A program made the translations under genes and the position numbers. From Polyangium sp. 15x6 (lineage in GTDB: Bacteria; Myxococcota_A; Polyangia; Polyangiales; Polyangiaceae), in contig NZ_JASBQE010000008.1 in NCBI RefSeq assembly GCF_029960785.1, forward strand, positions 124,001 through 188,000: a stretch of DNA of 64,000 bases. Reading direction: 5' to 3'. Under the pieces are notes generated by a model, which was given only the letters and a program-made list of their open reading frames with translations, made no database searches and was not told where the DNA came from. This document shows, in pieces, positions 55,519-63,095 of this stretch (its first letter is position 1; every line of letters starts with the position of its first letter).

Positions 55519-56271
55519 TCATGGGGCGTGGGTGCCTGGGTGAGCGGGCGAGGGGCGCGAGCGGCATCTCCCGCCTTCAAGGGCGCACGTGTAGGGCGGT
55601 GCTTCGATGCGCGGCGGCACGCTCCAGGGCGGGCAGCTCATGCCGGGCGGCAGGATCCGCGCCGCCTCGCAGGGCTCACCGACGGTGCACACGTTTTTCA
55701 CCGTCGCCAGCTCGCCGCGCGGGACCTGCTCGCCGTCGGCGACGAACCACCCGTCCTGCGCGTTCCCGGTCACGAGGGCGCAGCCGGCCCACGCATCGCA
55801 GAGCATTGCGGGTAGGCATGGCTGCTCGACCGGTACGCGCATGGGCTGTCCGTCGGGGCCCGTCGCCGTCGCCTCGCAGAGGCCGTCGCGGCAGACTGCG
55901 CGCGTGGGCCCCTCCGGGCACGCGAGCGGCGGGCACGTCGAAGGCGGGTGGGCCGCGCAGTACCGCTGCAGATCCGCGTGCCAGCGGCGCGTGCCAGGCG
56001 TCGTCCCGCAAGCCAGGCAGCACGCGTGCGCGCCCGCCACGTCCAGCCGCGCCACGGCGCAGTCGTCGTCGCGCTTGCAGGCGCGTTCGACCTTGGGCGG
56101 CGCTCCCGCGGCGACCCCCGCGGAAGGGGTAGGAGGCGCGGAATCGGCCTGCGCGGCCTGTCGAGCGGTCGACGCGGAATCGGTGGTGTGCGCGTCGGCG
56201 CGCCGATCGGGCGCGTGGCAGGACCCTAGCAGCAAGCCTGTGCTGACGATCAGGGCGCGGAAGCGGAGCAT
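55519..56271 (-). CDS. Cys-rich lipoprotein
   Basis: A 250-residue lipoprotein: MLRFRALIVSTGLLLGSC (acceptor Cys at 18), then an Ala/Thr/Pro linker. The rest has about twenty Cys, including CKRDDDCAVARL, ACCLACGTTPGTRRWHADLQRYC and CPPLACPEG. A CxxDxDC plus CC pattern is shared with the lipoprotein at 20869. Function unknown. ATG 56271 has AAGGA upstream; Met 56289 is less well placed. Confidence 0.8.
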   Translation of the reverse strand: MLRFRALIVSTGLLLGSCHAPDRRADAHTTDSASTARQAAQADSAPPTPSAGVAAGAPPKVERACKRDDDCAVARLDVAGAHACCLACGTTPGTRRWHADLQRYCAAHPPSTCPPLACPEGPTRAVCRDGLCEATATGPDGQPMRVPVEQPCLPAMLCDAWAGCALVTGNAQDGWFVADGEQVPRGELATVKNVCTVGEPCEAARILPPGMSCPPWSVPPRIEAPPYTCALEGGRCRSRPSPAHPGTHAP

Positions 56272-56387
56272 TGCGTTCCTTCTCGTCATATACCCGTACA
56301 CCGCGGCGAAACAAGACCCGCTCTCATGACGCGCTCGTCGCCGCTCGCCCCTGTTCTTCCGACAGCGTCTCCTTCGCCCTCTGGCCC

Positions 56388-56900
56388 TCAGATCGGCGGA
56401 CATGCGCGTCCGCGGACCTCGCCGAGCGCCGAAGCGAGCTTCTCCCGCGTCTGGACCCCGACCATCCGCAAGACCTCCGCGCCCTGCGCGTCGATCCCGA
56501 CGAATGTCGGTAATGCCCGGACTTCGTAACGCTCCGCGAGCGCCTCGCCCTCGGGCTCGTCGATGCTCACGTGCACGAGCGATCCGTCTGCCTCGGCGAG
56601 GCACCGCCGCTCGACTTGGTCCACGATGGGCGCCATCCGCGCGCAAGCAGCGCAAGAAGCGCTCGTGAATTCAAGGAGCCTCGGCTGTCCGCCGGTAGAG
56701 AGGCCACCGCCGCCACGCCGCCCAGAGCCGCTCGGCATGGCGCATGTCGTCGCGGAGCCCGTTGCGCAAGGGACAGCCGAAGCCGCACCTCGATTTGCAT
56801 CCGACCGATCCAGGAAAACTCCAAGTGCGACCGTCAACGTGACGAGCGATGCGATTGCAGTCGCCGCGACTCGACCCCGGTTCGATGACCTCGGAAACAT
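56388..56900 (-). CDS. membrane-anchored thioredoxin-fold protein
   Basis: A 170-residue protein with a single N-terminal helix (AATAIASLVTLTVALGVFL) and an outward thioredoxin domain. The active site is C83-A-A-C86 in EFTSASCAACARMAP, and the cis-Pro segment is ALPTFVGID. It should reduce or oxidise disulfides outside the cytoplasm, possibly those of its neighbours. It is the last gene of the operon with the DoxDA-like protein, ECF sigma and anti-sigma, starting 33 bases after the anti-sigma stop; GGTGAGG lies just upstream. Confidence 0.88.
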   Translation of the reverse strand: MFPRSSNRGRVAATAIASLVTLTVALGVFLDRSDANRGAASAVPCATGSATTCAMPSGSGRRGGGGLSTGGQPRLLEFTSASCAACARMAPIVDQVERRCLAEADGSLVHVSIDEPEGEALAERYEVRALPTFVGIDAQGAEVLRMVGVQTREKLASALGEVRGRACPPI

Positions 56901-56933
56901 CTCCTCACCTTTCCTTCAGGAAACAAGCCGCGT

Positions 56934-57665
56934 TCACGGAGCTTCGAGCGCCGCGGCGAGCGTCTTTTCGCTCGTCTCGGCGACAGCCAGCATGGGTTGC
57001 CGCGCGGTCTTCGCGCAAATCCGATTGCGGAGCGGCGCACGCGCGCAGCGAACCTCGCCTCGCGAGAGCGATTCGGCCGCCAACGCGGCGCTCGATCCCG
57101 GCCTCGGCACGAATACGGTGACCGGTTTGTCGTCCTGCATGTACATGAGCGCTGCCGTCCGATCGCCCTCGAGCTGGCAAAGGCGCGCCCCGAGCAGTTT
57201 CGCCCCGGGCATGGAGGGCACCTCCACCGCATACCCGAGCCTCTGCTCCAGCCACCGAGCGATGACCGCGGGATCGGACGAATCGAGCTCGCACGGTTTT
57301 TCTCTGGCGAATCCTCGCAGGTGGTGGCTCACGAGCTCGTCCGCCATCGCCTGCGCGATGCCGCCACGCGAAAGCAAGAGCGCCGCCCCCATACCAAACG
57401 ACGCCGCCGCGAGCAACGCGACGAGCGCGAGCCGACGCCGAGGACGCGCGGGCTCATCGAGCGATTTCGTTTGGTGCACGGCGCGCGCGGGCACGTCGGC
57501 TCTGGCCGAGCGTCGCAACGATTGCCGCGTCTGCGCGAGGAAATCAGCCGTCCCGCGGCAAACGGCACACGATGCCAGGTGCGCCTCGATTCGCCCCGCT
57601 TCCACGGGGTTCACCTCCCCGTCGTGCCATGCCGAGACATTGTCGAATTCGTCACATCTTGCCAT
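56934..57665 (-). CDS. membrane anti-sigma factor with zinc-binding motif
   Basis: A 243-residue protein. The N-terminal cytoplasmic domain carries the ZAS-type motif H29-x3-C33-x2-C36 (EAHLASCAVC), which in known anti-sigma factors binds zinc and can respond to thiol oxidation. One transmembrane helix (LALVALLAAASFGMGAALLL) follows near residues 80-99. The outer domain has conserved-looking VIARWLEQRLGYAVEVP, LGARLCQLEGDRTAALMYM and VTVFVP. ATG 57665 overlaps the sigma-factor stop by 14 bases, so the pair is translationally coupled and should bind each other. Confidence 0.88.
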   Translation of the reverse strand: MARCDEFDNVSAWHDGEVNPVEAGRIEAHLASCAVCRGTADFLAQTRQSLRRSARADVPARAVHQTKSLDEPARPRRRLALVALLAAASFGMGAALLLSRGGIAQAMADELVSHHLRGFAREKPCELDSSDPAVIARWLEQRLGYAVEVPSMPGAKLLGARLCQLEGDRTAALMYMQDDKPVTVFVPRPGSSAALAAESLSRGEVRCARAPLRNRICAKTARQPMLAVAETSEKTLAAALEAP

Positions 57666-58185
57666 GATGCACCGCACTCTCTGGATTCGCCTCGGATAGC
57701 CCCTCGAATAGCGCTGCCCGCGCCCGCGCGAGGCGCGAACGCACCGTGCCCACGGGAGAGCCTTGCACCGACGCGATTTCCTCGTACGAAAGCTCCTCCA
57801 CCTCGCGCAAGAGCAGCGCTTCCTTCCATTCGGGCGGCATCGCATCGAGGGCGTGCGTCACCCGGTCGTCGAACGAGCGGCGCAGGATCTCCTCCTCGAG
57901 ATCCTCGCTCGGCTCCGGCGCCTCTCTGCCCTTGCCTCCCTGGATCACCTCGAAGCGCCGCGCCGCCCCGCGAACACCATTCAAGAGCACCGTGCGTTGC
58001 ACCTGAAAAAGCCAGGCCCGCATTCGCTCCTCGTCCCGCAGATCACCTCGCTTCTCCATCGCCCGCACCACGGTCGATTGCACGAGATCCTCGGCGTCCG
58101 TCTCCGAGCGGGTCATCTTCCTTGCCATCCGGAAGAGCGCAGGCAGTTCGGCGACGAGACGTTCGACGAAGGACCGACCCGCCAC
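57652..58185 (-). CDS. ECF-type RNA polymerase sigma factor
   Basis: A 177-residue sigma factor with region 2 (LPALFRMARKMTRSETDAEDLVQSTVVRA, MRAWLFQVQRTVLLN) and region 4 (MPPEWKEALLLREVEELSYEEIASVQGSPVGTVRSRLARAR). An earlier ATG at 58233 lies inside the upstream gene; GTG 58185 begins five bases after that gene's stop and has GGAG upstream, so it is preferred. Its target promoters are unknown; an ECF-like box stands before the operon, which would make it autoregulated. Confidence 0.92.
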   Translation of the reverse strand: MAGRSFVERLVAELPALFRMARKMTRSETDAEDLVQSTVVRAMEKRGDLRDEERMRAWLFQVQRTVLLNGVRGAARRFEVIQGGKGREAPEPSEDLEEEILRRSFDDRVTHALDAMPPEWKEALLLREVEELSYEEIASVQGSPVGTVRSRLARARAALFEGLSEANPESAVHHGKM

Positions 58186-58189
58186 GCTC

Positions 58190-59245
58190 TCACTCCCTCG
58201 TGACCAGCCGCGGTGCGATTTCGAGCCCAGCATCCCACGCGGCGCCGCTCACATCCGAAACCCGCACGCGGTAACGCCCCGGCGATGGCACCTCCGGCGG
58301 GATCGACAAAACGACGTCCGCGACGCTCCCGAGCGGTAGAACGAGCCCATGGGGTCCGGGGCGAACCTTCACGAGATAATGGTTCGTGATCGCGCTCGCC
58401 GGCAGCGAAGCCAAGGCCCGCGCGTCCCAGCCATGCACCGGTTTCCCGGCTTCGTCGAGGATCGCGATATCCACGATGAACGCGCCATACGTGTCCGGCC
58501 CTCCGTCGCGGGCGAGCTTCAGCCGTAGCGCGCCCGCTCCATCCAGCTCCGCGGCCGAAATCGTCACGTGCGGCCGCACCGAGTGATTGTGCAGCTTGCC
58601 CCAGACTCCGCCGAAGAAAATCTGGTTGGTCGCGAGCGTGAGCGCGAGCGTCGCTCCTGCGAGGGCAATCCCGCCGCGGCGGACGATCCCCGGGCGAAGC
58701 GGCAGCGACCCCGAGGCGAGGAGCGCAAAGGCGCGGCTCTCACGAAGCCGTGGAAAACGCGAGGTGAGGGCGGCATCGAGCCCAAAACGTCCGGCGCCCC
58801 CGAAAATGACGGAAATTCCACCCGCTATCCCCAGCACACCGATTTGCCACTCGTCGAGGCACGTCGACCCGATCCACCCCGCGCCGAGCAGGATGCCCCC
58901 CGACAACATCACGACGCCCGCGGCCGCGGCGCGCGTGAGGAGCCCGAGCATCAGCCCCAGCCCCGCCGCCCCTTCGAGCACGGTGAAGACCACGAGGAAG
59001 GGGTGTAGCACCTCGGGGTGCCGCACCAGCCAATCGAGGAGCCCACGCACGCCGATCGCGTGCGGCAGGAAGTGGTTGAACTTCTCCCCGACGTACCCCG
59101 CCGCATCGGGCACCATCTTTTCCGGTTCGAGCACGAAGCGCCGCCAAAGCGCGGAGAAGAAGAGCCACCCGGTCACGAGGCGGAGCGAGAGGAGCGCGAG
59201 GGTCGAGTCCTGCGTGGACGAGCCCGAGGAAGGAGCTTCTTGCAT
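58190..59245 (-). CDS. DoxDA-like thiosulfate:quinone oxidoreductase subunit fusion
   Basis: A 351-residue protein that combines a DoxD-type membrane domain (residues 20-200; LRLVTGWLFFSALWRR, FLVVFTVLEGAAGLGLMLG) with a C-terminal DoxA-type domain (about 215-350; NQIFFGGVWGKLHNHSVRPHV, VKVRPGPHGLVLPLGS and SDVSGAAWDAG). In Acidianus, DoxD and DoxA form the enzyme that passes electrons from thiosulfate to quinone; in other bacteria fused versions exist with unproven substrates. ATG 59245 is chosen because an ECF-like promoter at 59258-59284 would leave no room for the upstream TTG 59278. Confidence 0.82.
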   Translation of the reverse strand: MQEAPSSGSSTQDSTLALLSLRLVTGWLFFSALWRRFVLEPEKMVPDAAGYVGEKFNHFLPHAIGVRGLLDWLVRHPEVLHPFLVVFTVLEGAAGLGLMLGLLTRAAAAGVVMLSGGILLGAGWIGSTCLDEWQIGVLGIAGGISVIFGGAGRFGLDAALTSRFPRLRESRAFALLASGSLPLRPGIVRRGGIALAGATLALTLATNQIFFGGVWGKLHNHSVRPHVTISAAELDGAGALRLKLARDGGPDTYGAFIVDIAILDEAGKPVHGWDARALASLPASAITNHYLVKVRPGPHGLVLPLGSVADVVLSIPPEVPSPGRYRVRVSDVSGAAWDAGLEIAPRLVTRE

Positions 59246-59257
59246 GCCGCGGAGGAG

Positions 59258-59284
59258 GACACGACGAGCGACCAACAAAGTTCC
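59258..59284 (-). promoter_or_regulatory. ECF sigma-type promoter candidate
   Basis: On the minus strand, GGAACTT at 59284-59278 matches the common ECF -35 element; 16 bases after GGAAC, CGTGTC (59263-59258) resembles a -10 of the CGTC type. It stands directly before the DoxDA-sigma-anti-sigma-thioredoxin operon and would give a very short leader. Confidence 0.5.
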
Positions 59285-59317
59285 CGGGCGGTCCTGTGCT
59301 CGACCAGAATGTTGTCG

Positions 59318-60274
59318 TCAGGCAATCTCGCGGTCGCTTCGACCCCTGCCGGAGCGGGCGACCTGCCGACGTAGAACGCGCCAGTGCACCCACGAAACCG
59401 CCACGACGAACGCGGTTCCAAGGAACACGAGCGGGTCGCCGGTCTGCATGAATTCGCGCGCGTTCCAGCCGATCACCGCAACCCCCAGCGCGATGAACCA
59501 GCGGGGATCCGCGAGCCCGGAGACGGTGCAAGCGACGAGCAGAAGGGCCGCGACCGCGGCCGCGCTCCGGTCGACCGTGCCGGGCACGAGGTGCCAGGTC
59601 GTCGTCGCGAACCAAGCCGCGAGGCGAAAGGTCGCCGTCGCGAACGACGCCAGCGCAAGCCCGACGAGCGCCGGCCGCACCGCGAGCGCGCGCTCGGTCT
59701 TCCTCGCGGCGACCGTGAACGCAGCGACGAGGAAGGGGATGGCGCCCGGAACCGCCATGCCGAGAGCCCACCGGATGCCGATGGGTCCCGGGTAGCGGAG
59801 CGTCCCGAGGAGGCCGATGGCGCCGAGGGTGATGGCTCCCGCCCAGATGAGCACGCGCCGCTGCTGCAGCATCGCGACCGCGAGGAGCACGTACGCCGCG
59901 AACTCGAGCGCGAGCGGGCCGGCGTAGAGCGCGAGCTCCTCGGACGGCACACCGGCGGCGCTGTTGCCTGGAAGCCAGCGCAGGAACCACCCGAAGCGAA
60001 GCAGGAGGGTGCCGACGCGAACGCTGGCGAGGAGGGTCGCTCCGAGCACGATGCCCTGTGCGAGCACGACACGGAACGGTTGGTTTGCGGGCGTCGTCGC
60101 GTGGGCACGAATCGCCGACAGGACGAGATCCAACACGTCTCGCGGGTGGGGCCAGGACTGCTCGGCCCTGCAAGTCTCGAGCGTGGTACGGACGAGATCT
60201 TCCTCCCACCGCGCTCGAAACGACGTAGGAAAGAGGGAGATGAGCGCGCGGACGCGACGTTCGAGGGGGCTCAT
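59318..60274 (-). CDS. hypothetical polytopic membrane protein paired with PadR
   Basis: A 318-residue protein. The N-terminal 50 residues (MSPLERRVRALISLFPTSFR, ARWEEDLVRTTLETCR) resemble the short HAAS/permease-prefix helix unit that often accompanies PadR regulators. Seven or eight hydrophobic helices follow (AQGIVLGATLLASVRVG, WFIALGVAVIGW). The exact role is unknown. Its ATG overlaps the padR stop by four bases (ATGA), so both are made together. Confidence 0.8.
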   Translation of the reverse strand: MSPLERRVRALISLFPTSFRARWEEDLVRTTLETCRAEQSWPHPRDVLDLVLSAIRAHATTPANQPFRVVLAQGIVLGATLLASVRVGTLLLRFGWFLRWLPGNSAAGVPSEELALYAGPLALEFAAYVLLAVAMLQQRRVLIWAGAITLGAIGLLGTLRYPGPIGIRWALGMAVPGAIPFLVAAFTVAARKTERALAVRPALVGLALASFATATFRLAAWFATTTWHLVPGTVDRSAAAVAALLLVACTVSGLADPRWFIALGVAVIGWNAREFMQTGDPLVFLGTAFVVAVSWVHWRVLRRQVARSGRGRSDREIA

Positions 60275-60576
60275 CGGTGCGCGAGCCTTCGCTTGGCGAG
60301 CCCCACGAGGGCCTCCCGCCGTTCGGTTTCTTCGACGAGGATGCTCCGCCCGCGCCGCGTCAGGCGGTAATAACGTCGCGGCCGCCCCTCCTCGATTTCC
60401 TCGCGATCGAGCTCGACGTGACCGGCTTCTTCCAGTCGCTCGAGTGCTCCGTACAAAGTCCCGGGGCCGAGCCGGATCGTTCCGCGGCTCAACTCACTGG
60501 CCTCGAGAAGGATGCCGTAGCCATGGCGAGGCCGATCCGAAAGCGCGAGGAGGATCAGGTACGTGGGGTCCTGCAT
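60271..60576 (-). CDS. PadR family transcriptional regulator
   Basis: A 101-residue winged-helix protein: MQDPTYLILLALSDRPRHGYGI, GPGTLYGALERLEEAGHVE and GRPRRYYRLTRRGRSILVEE are the classic PadR segments. It is a short subtype-2 member without a long C-terminal dimer arm. It probably represses its own operon, since three evenly spaced ATATCG boxes lie just upstream. Confidence 0.93.
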   Translation of the reverse strand: MQDPTYLILLALSDRPRHGYGILLEASELSRGTIRLGPGTLYGALERLEEAGHVELDREEIEEGRPRRYYRLTRRGRSILVEETERREALVGLAKRRLAHR

Positions 60577-60591
60577 CGGTACCCGACCAAC

Positions 60592-60627
60592 ATATCGCCT
60601 CAGGATATATCGGTCAACGATATATCG
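60592..60627 (-). promoter_or_regulatory. three ATATCG boxes at 15-bp spacing, likely PadR operator
   Basis: ATATCG ends at 60597, GATATATCG occupies 60604-60612 and again 60619-60627; the box ends are 15 bp apart each time. GATATATC is itself a palindrome. The A/T-rich cluster stands out in this G+C-rich DNA and begins 16 bases before the padR start. PadR proteins bind A/T-rich palindromes near their own promoters. Confidence 0.6.
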
Positions 60628-60661
60628 AGCCCTGGCGGTCCGAGATCTCGGCGTCGCGCGT

Positions 60662-61174
60662 CTACGTGGACGGAGGATGCTCGCTCTCCGCTATCTTGGC
60701 CTCGAGTCGCGCCAGGGCTTGCTCCAGGTTCGTGCGCTGCGAGCGACTCTCGATTCCATACTCGTAGAAGCCGTCGTCTCCGCCCAGTTGCTCCGGGTAG
60801 CGCGAGCGGAGCCACGCACGCAATCGTTCGCTCACCGAGGGGTGCATGAGGTCGAGCCGCACGCACATGCCCGGTGAGATCCAGCTCCCTCTGTACACGC
60901 CGTCATGGGGTGGTGCATTCGGGATGAGCGGGGGCTTGGGCGCCGCCTGTTCGTAACGGTGCGGGACCCAGCCGACCTCCCAGATCGGGCGCGCCGGAAC
61001 CGCATCGATCGCGTCAGCGAACGGCAGCAACGCGGGCGAGAGCCTGGAGGGGGAAATGGACATCGGGTGCGAATACCACGCCCTTACGCGCACGTCGACG
61101 CCGGTCGGCGGCAACTTTTTCGTCGCCCCGCTCGTCGGTGGCGCGGTGATGGGCGGATCGTTTTGATTCGTCAC
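60662..61174 (-). CDS. hypothetical protein
   Basis: A 170-residue soluble protein with no signal sequence. The best-looking part is SPALLPFADAIDAVPARPIWEVGW, then YRGSWISPGMCVRLDLMHPSVSERLRAWLRSRY and a helical C terminus (TNLEQALARLEAKIAESE). No family recognised. GTG 61174 is taken because third positions remain G/C-rich up to there; ATG 61063 would give 133 residues. Neither has a clear ribosome-binding site. It lies at the edge of a decayed region. Confidence 0.5.
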   Translation of the reverse strand: MTNQNDPPITAPPTSGATKKLPPTGVDVRVRAWYSHPMSISPSRLSPALLPFADAIDAVPARPIWEVGWVPHRYEQAAPKPPLIPNAPPHDGVYRGSWISPGMCVRLDLMHPSVSERLRAWLRSRYPEQLGGDDGFYEYGIESRSQRTNLEQALARLEAKIAESEHPPST

Positions 61175-61202
61175 GCAGGCAAGGACACGAGCCCGGTGCG
61201 CC

Positions 61203-61496
61203 TCACCGGGGCTTTGCCATCTCGTCGGCGAAGGGGCAGGTCTTGATGCCCTGAGCTTCGACTTCCTTGCGAAATACCTCGGGCCGACTCCCCGGGGCGA
61301 GGACGCCCATTTGCTTCGCCAGGTCCTTCGCCTGATCAGTCTGAAGCTGCGCCGAGATCCACTCGGCCAGGATCCGCGGCCTGTCCTCCGCGGAGGCCGT
61401 CGCGGCCCCCGGAGCGCGCGAGGGCGCATTGCACCAGGCCTCGAGGTCCGATTTATAGGACGGCTTGTAGCGCCGGCTGGCGTCGCTTGCCTTGTC
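61203..61496 (-). pseudogene. 5'-truncated gene remnant with WCNAP...CPFA ending
   Basis: A minus-strand frame of 97 codons, open from an in-frame stop at 61497-61499 to the stop at 61203, reads like real protein: YKSDLEAWCNAPSRAPG, RILAEWISAQLQTDQ, LAPGSRPEVFRKEVEAQ and GIKTCPFADEM. There is no start codon before the conserved-looking part, so the gene has lost its 5' end. No family name can be given; the ending resembles small Cys-containing myxobacterial lipoproteins. Confidence 0.6.
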
Positions 61497-61595
61497 TCAT
61501 GGATTGAGGCTGGAGGCAATGGCAAAGAGCGGATTGGTTCGTCGCGGGAGTCGCGGGAGAACCCACGCCCTCGCTGAAATTCCTTCACCCCCAAC

Positions 61596-61623
61596 CCCTC
61601 GCCCGTCCCGGGAGAGGCGAGGG
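61596..61623. repeat. short inverted repeat of the CCCTCGCC type
   Basis: CCCTCGCC (61596-61603) pairs with GGCGAGGG (61616-61623) around a G/C-rich loop containing CCCGGG. The surrounding CACCCCCAACCCCTCGCCC resembles intergenic hairpin repeats common in G+C-rich bacteria. Confidence 0.5.
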
Positions 61624-61632
61624 AGGGTTCTC

Positions 61633-61842
61633 CTATGATGCGCGGCGGTAGACGAGGCGGCTCAGTGTGGCGATGACGTGGTTCATGCGATCGAGCGTGC
61701 TGGGATTGACGTTTTCGATGAGCCGCATGGCTTGGGCGACCTGAACGCACGCCAGCACCTCACGGGCGGATCCGAGGGCAGTGGAGTAGCGCTGCCGTTT
61801 GTGCCCCTGGAGGCTGCCCATGCCTTCGGCAATGTTAACCTT
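61633..61842 (-). pseudogene. four-helix-bundle (S23/Avd-like) protein remnant
   Basis: The frame reads KVNIAEGMGSLQGHKRQRYS, then TALGSAREVLACVQVAQAM, and ends LDRMNHVIATLSRLVYRR. NIAEG...GSAxE is the hallmark of the small four-helix-bundle family found in intervening sequences and near reverse transcriptases. A stop codon (61843-61845) lies just before KVNIAEG, so the first helix is missing. Translation from ATG 61821 would give a 62-residue fragment. The opposite-strand gene at 61820 starts across its 5' part. Confidence 0.7.
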
Positions 61843-62206
61843 TCACCAAACGGCGACACGGCCCGTGGTGCTGGAAGGAACGGTGAAGTTGCCCACGCGA
61901 CCAACGCCCGCGGGTGCAGCGGAGGCGTGGGCGGAGGCTGAAAACGCGAAGGGGCACGTGTGTGCCTGCGGGTGCGGGGGTCGGGTCGTGGTGAAACCGT
62001 GGCACCACTGCGTCGGGATCCCGCGGTTCATCCGGTGGCATCAGCCGGATGTGTCTACAGCCTGGGCGGAGGCTGAGAACGCGAAGGGGCGGCGCGTGTG
62101 CGCTTGCGGGTGCGCCAAGCCGATCCGGGTGCTCCCGCGGCATCATCGGCCTGGCGTAGGGATACCGCGGTATCTGCGGGGGCACTACGACCGGCGTCGT
62201 CGCTGA
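61820..62206 (+). CDS. small protein with duplicated CxCGC...H...GIPR...H motif
   Basis: A 128-residue protein. Two copies of one module of about 45 residues: AWAEAENAKG, VCACGCGG, a basic strand, HH, GIPRFIRWH; and again AWAEAENAKG, VCACGCAK, HH, GIPRYLRGHY. The paired Cys and His suggest metal binding, perhaps a treble-clef or HNH-like finger; C-terminal YDRRRR is basic. The copies are also alike in DNA (near 61922 and 62063). ATG 61820 has GGAGG six bases upstream, the only well-supported start here. Function unknown. Confidence 0.65.
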   Translation: MPSAMLTFHQTATRPVVLEGTVKLPTRPTPAGAAEAWAEAENAKGHVCACGCGGRVVVKPWHHCVGIPRFIRWHQPDVSTAWAEAENAKGRRVCACGCAKPIRVLPRHHRPGVGIPRYLRGHYDRRRR

Positions 62207-62885
62207 AAGGGTTGACCCAGCGTCAACGGTCCACCCCGACCCCTTCAGTACAGGGGTGGGTGAGGGACTGTTCTACCTGGCCCTGATATCGGGAACCGTC
62301 TGCTTCGGCTGGCAAATCCTCGTTGCGCTTCGCAGGGCGCACGGCGTGCGAATGGGGCGCGAGCGGCGGGGGATGGGCGGCTAACGCCCAGGGCCGGGGC
62401 GTACGGTCGAAGAAATGGCCGTAGGCCGCTTGACCCTCTAGCCGACTCATCTCGACCGCTTGGCAGTCCGCCGCGGGGTGTGCGACTCAGGCACCGTCCG
62501 TGCTACGCGAATTGGCCCGCGCGTCCCCCGCTGTCCGACGAGCTCCAGAGACCGATAAGGCGTCACCACTTTGACTCTGGACGTTTGTCCACCACGGTTG
62601 CAGAAACCGGTCGTGGCGCTCGCCTCGCTCGCGGGGCTGCGGGCGAGTGGTGACCCACCGCCGCTCACGCGGAGCTCGGGCGGGGCCCCTCCGCGCCGCG
62701 CGTCGGCCTGCCTCCTCGCTCCCCGTGCGCCCGCCGGTGCCGGCGCGCGTACCCGTGCGGGATCACTCATCGCGAGGCACGTGTTGACGATGAGCCGACC
62801 GATCAACGCCGCCACACGCTCGTCGCGCTCCGTCACCGTCATCGGGAAGAGAGAAATCTCCGTGAGATCGTGCTCGGGCAGCGAG
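62207..62885. other. stretch without a recognisable gene
   Basis: Both strands contain open frames but none with protein-like features beyond a fragment reading MTVTERDERVAALIGRLIVN on the minus strand near 62776-62841, which could be the start of a decayed gene. No tRNA or intron domain V was found. Confidence 0.4.
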
Positions 62886-63095
62886 GGCGGCAAGAGCTGG
62901 GCGGTGTGGGTCGTGCGACGGCGAACCGCCAGGGATCGCTTTCGCAGGGCCCCGATGCGCGAACAGCAACGCAGTCTTTCGCTGAAGCTGCGCGGTCACT
63001 ACGGGTATTACGGCATTGCCGGCAACTCGGAGGCAATCGGGCGCTTCTACCCGGCAAGGCGCAGCTCGACCTCATCCACCTCGAAGACGAGGTGA
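62886..63095 (+). pseudogene. group II intron reverse transcriptase/maturase remnant
   Basis: The frame reads KSWAVWVVRRRTARDRFRRA, then MREQQRSLSLKLRGHYGYYG and IAGNSEAIGRF. VxRxTAxxRFxRA and EQxxxLxxKLxGHYxYYGIxGN are the conserved C-terminal maturase segments of group II intron proteins. The basic helix normally found between RFRRA and the EQ segment is deleted, no polymerase domain lies upstream, and the frame ends soon after. So only a scar of a mobile intron is left. Confidence 0.7.

Noticed and set aside
62207-62885. Group II intron RNA domains upstream of the maturase scar
   Set aside because: No domain V-like hairpin with its conserved stem could be recognised by eye on either strand.
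61633-63095. A diversity-generating retroelement (four-helix-bundle gene plus reverse transcriptase)
   Set aside because: The transcriptase fragment carries a maturase C terminus of group II introns, both genes are broken and on opposite strands, and no template/variable repeat pair was seen.
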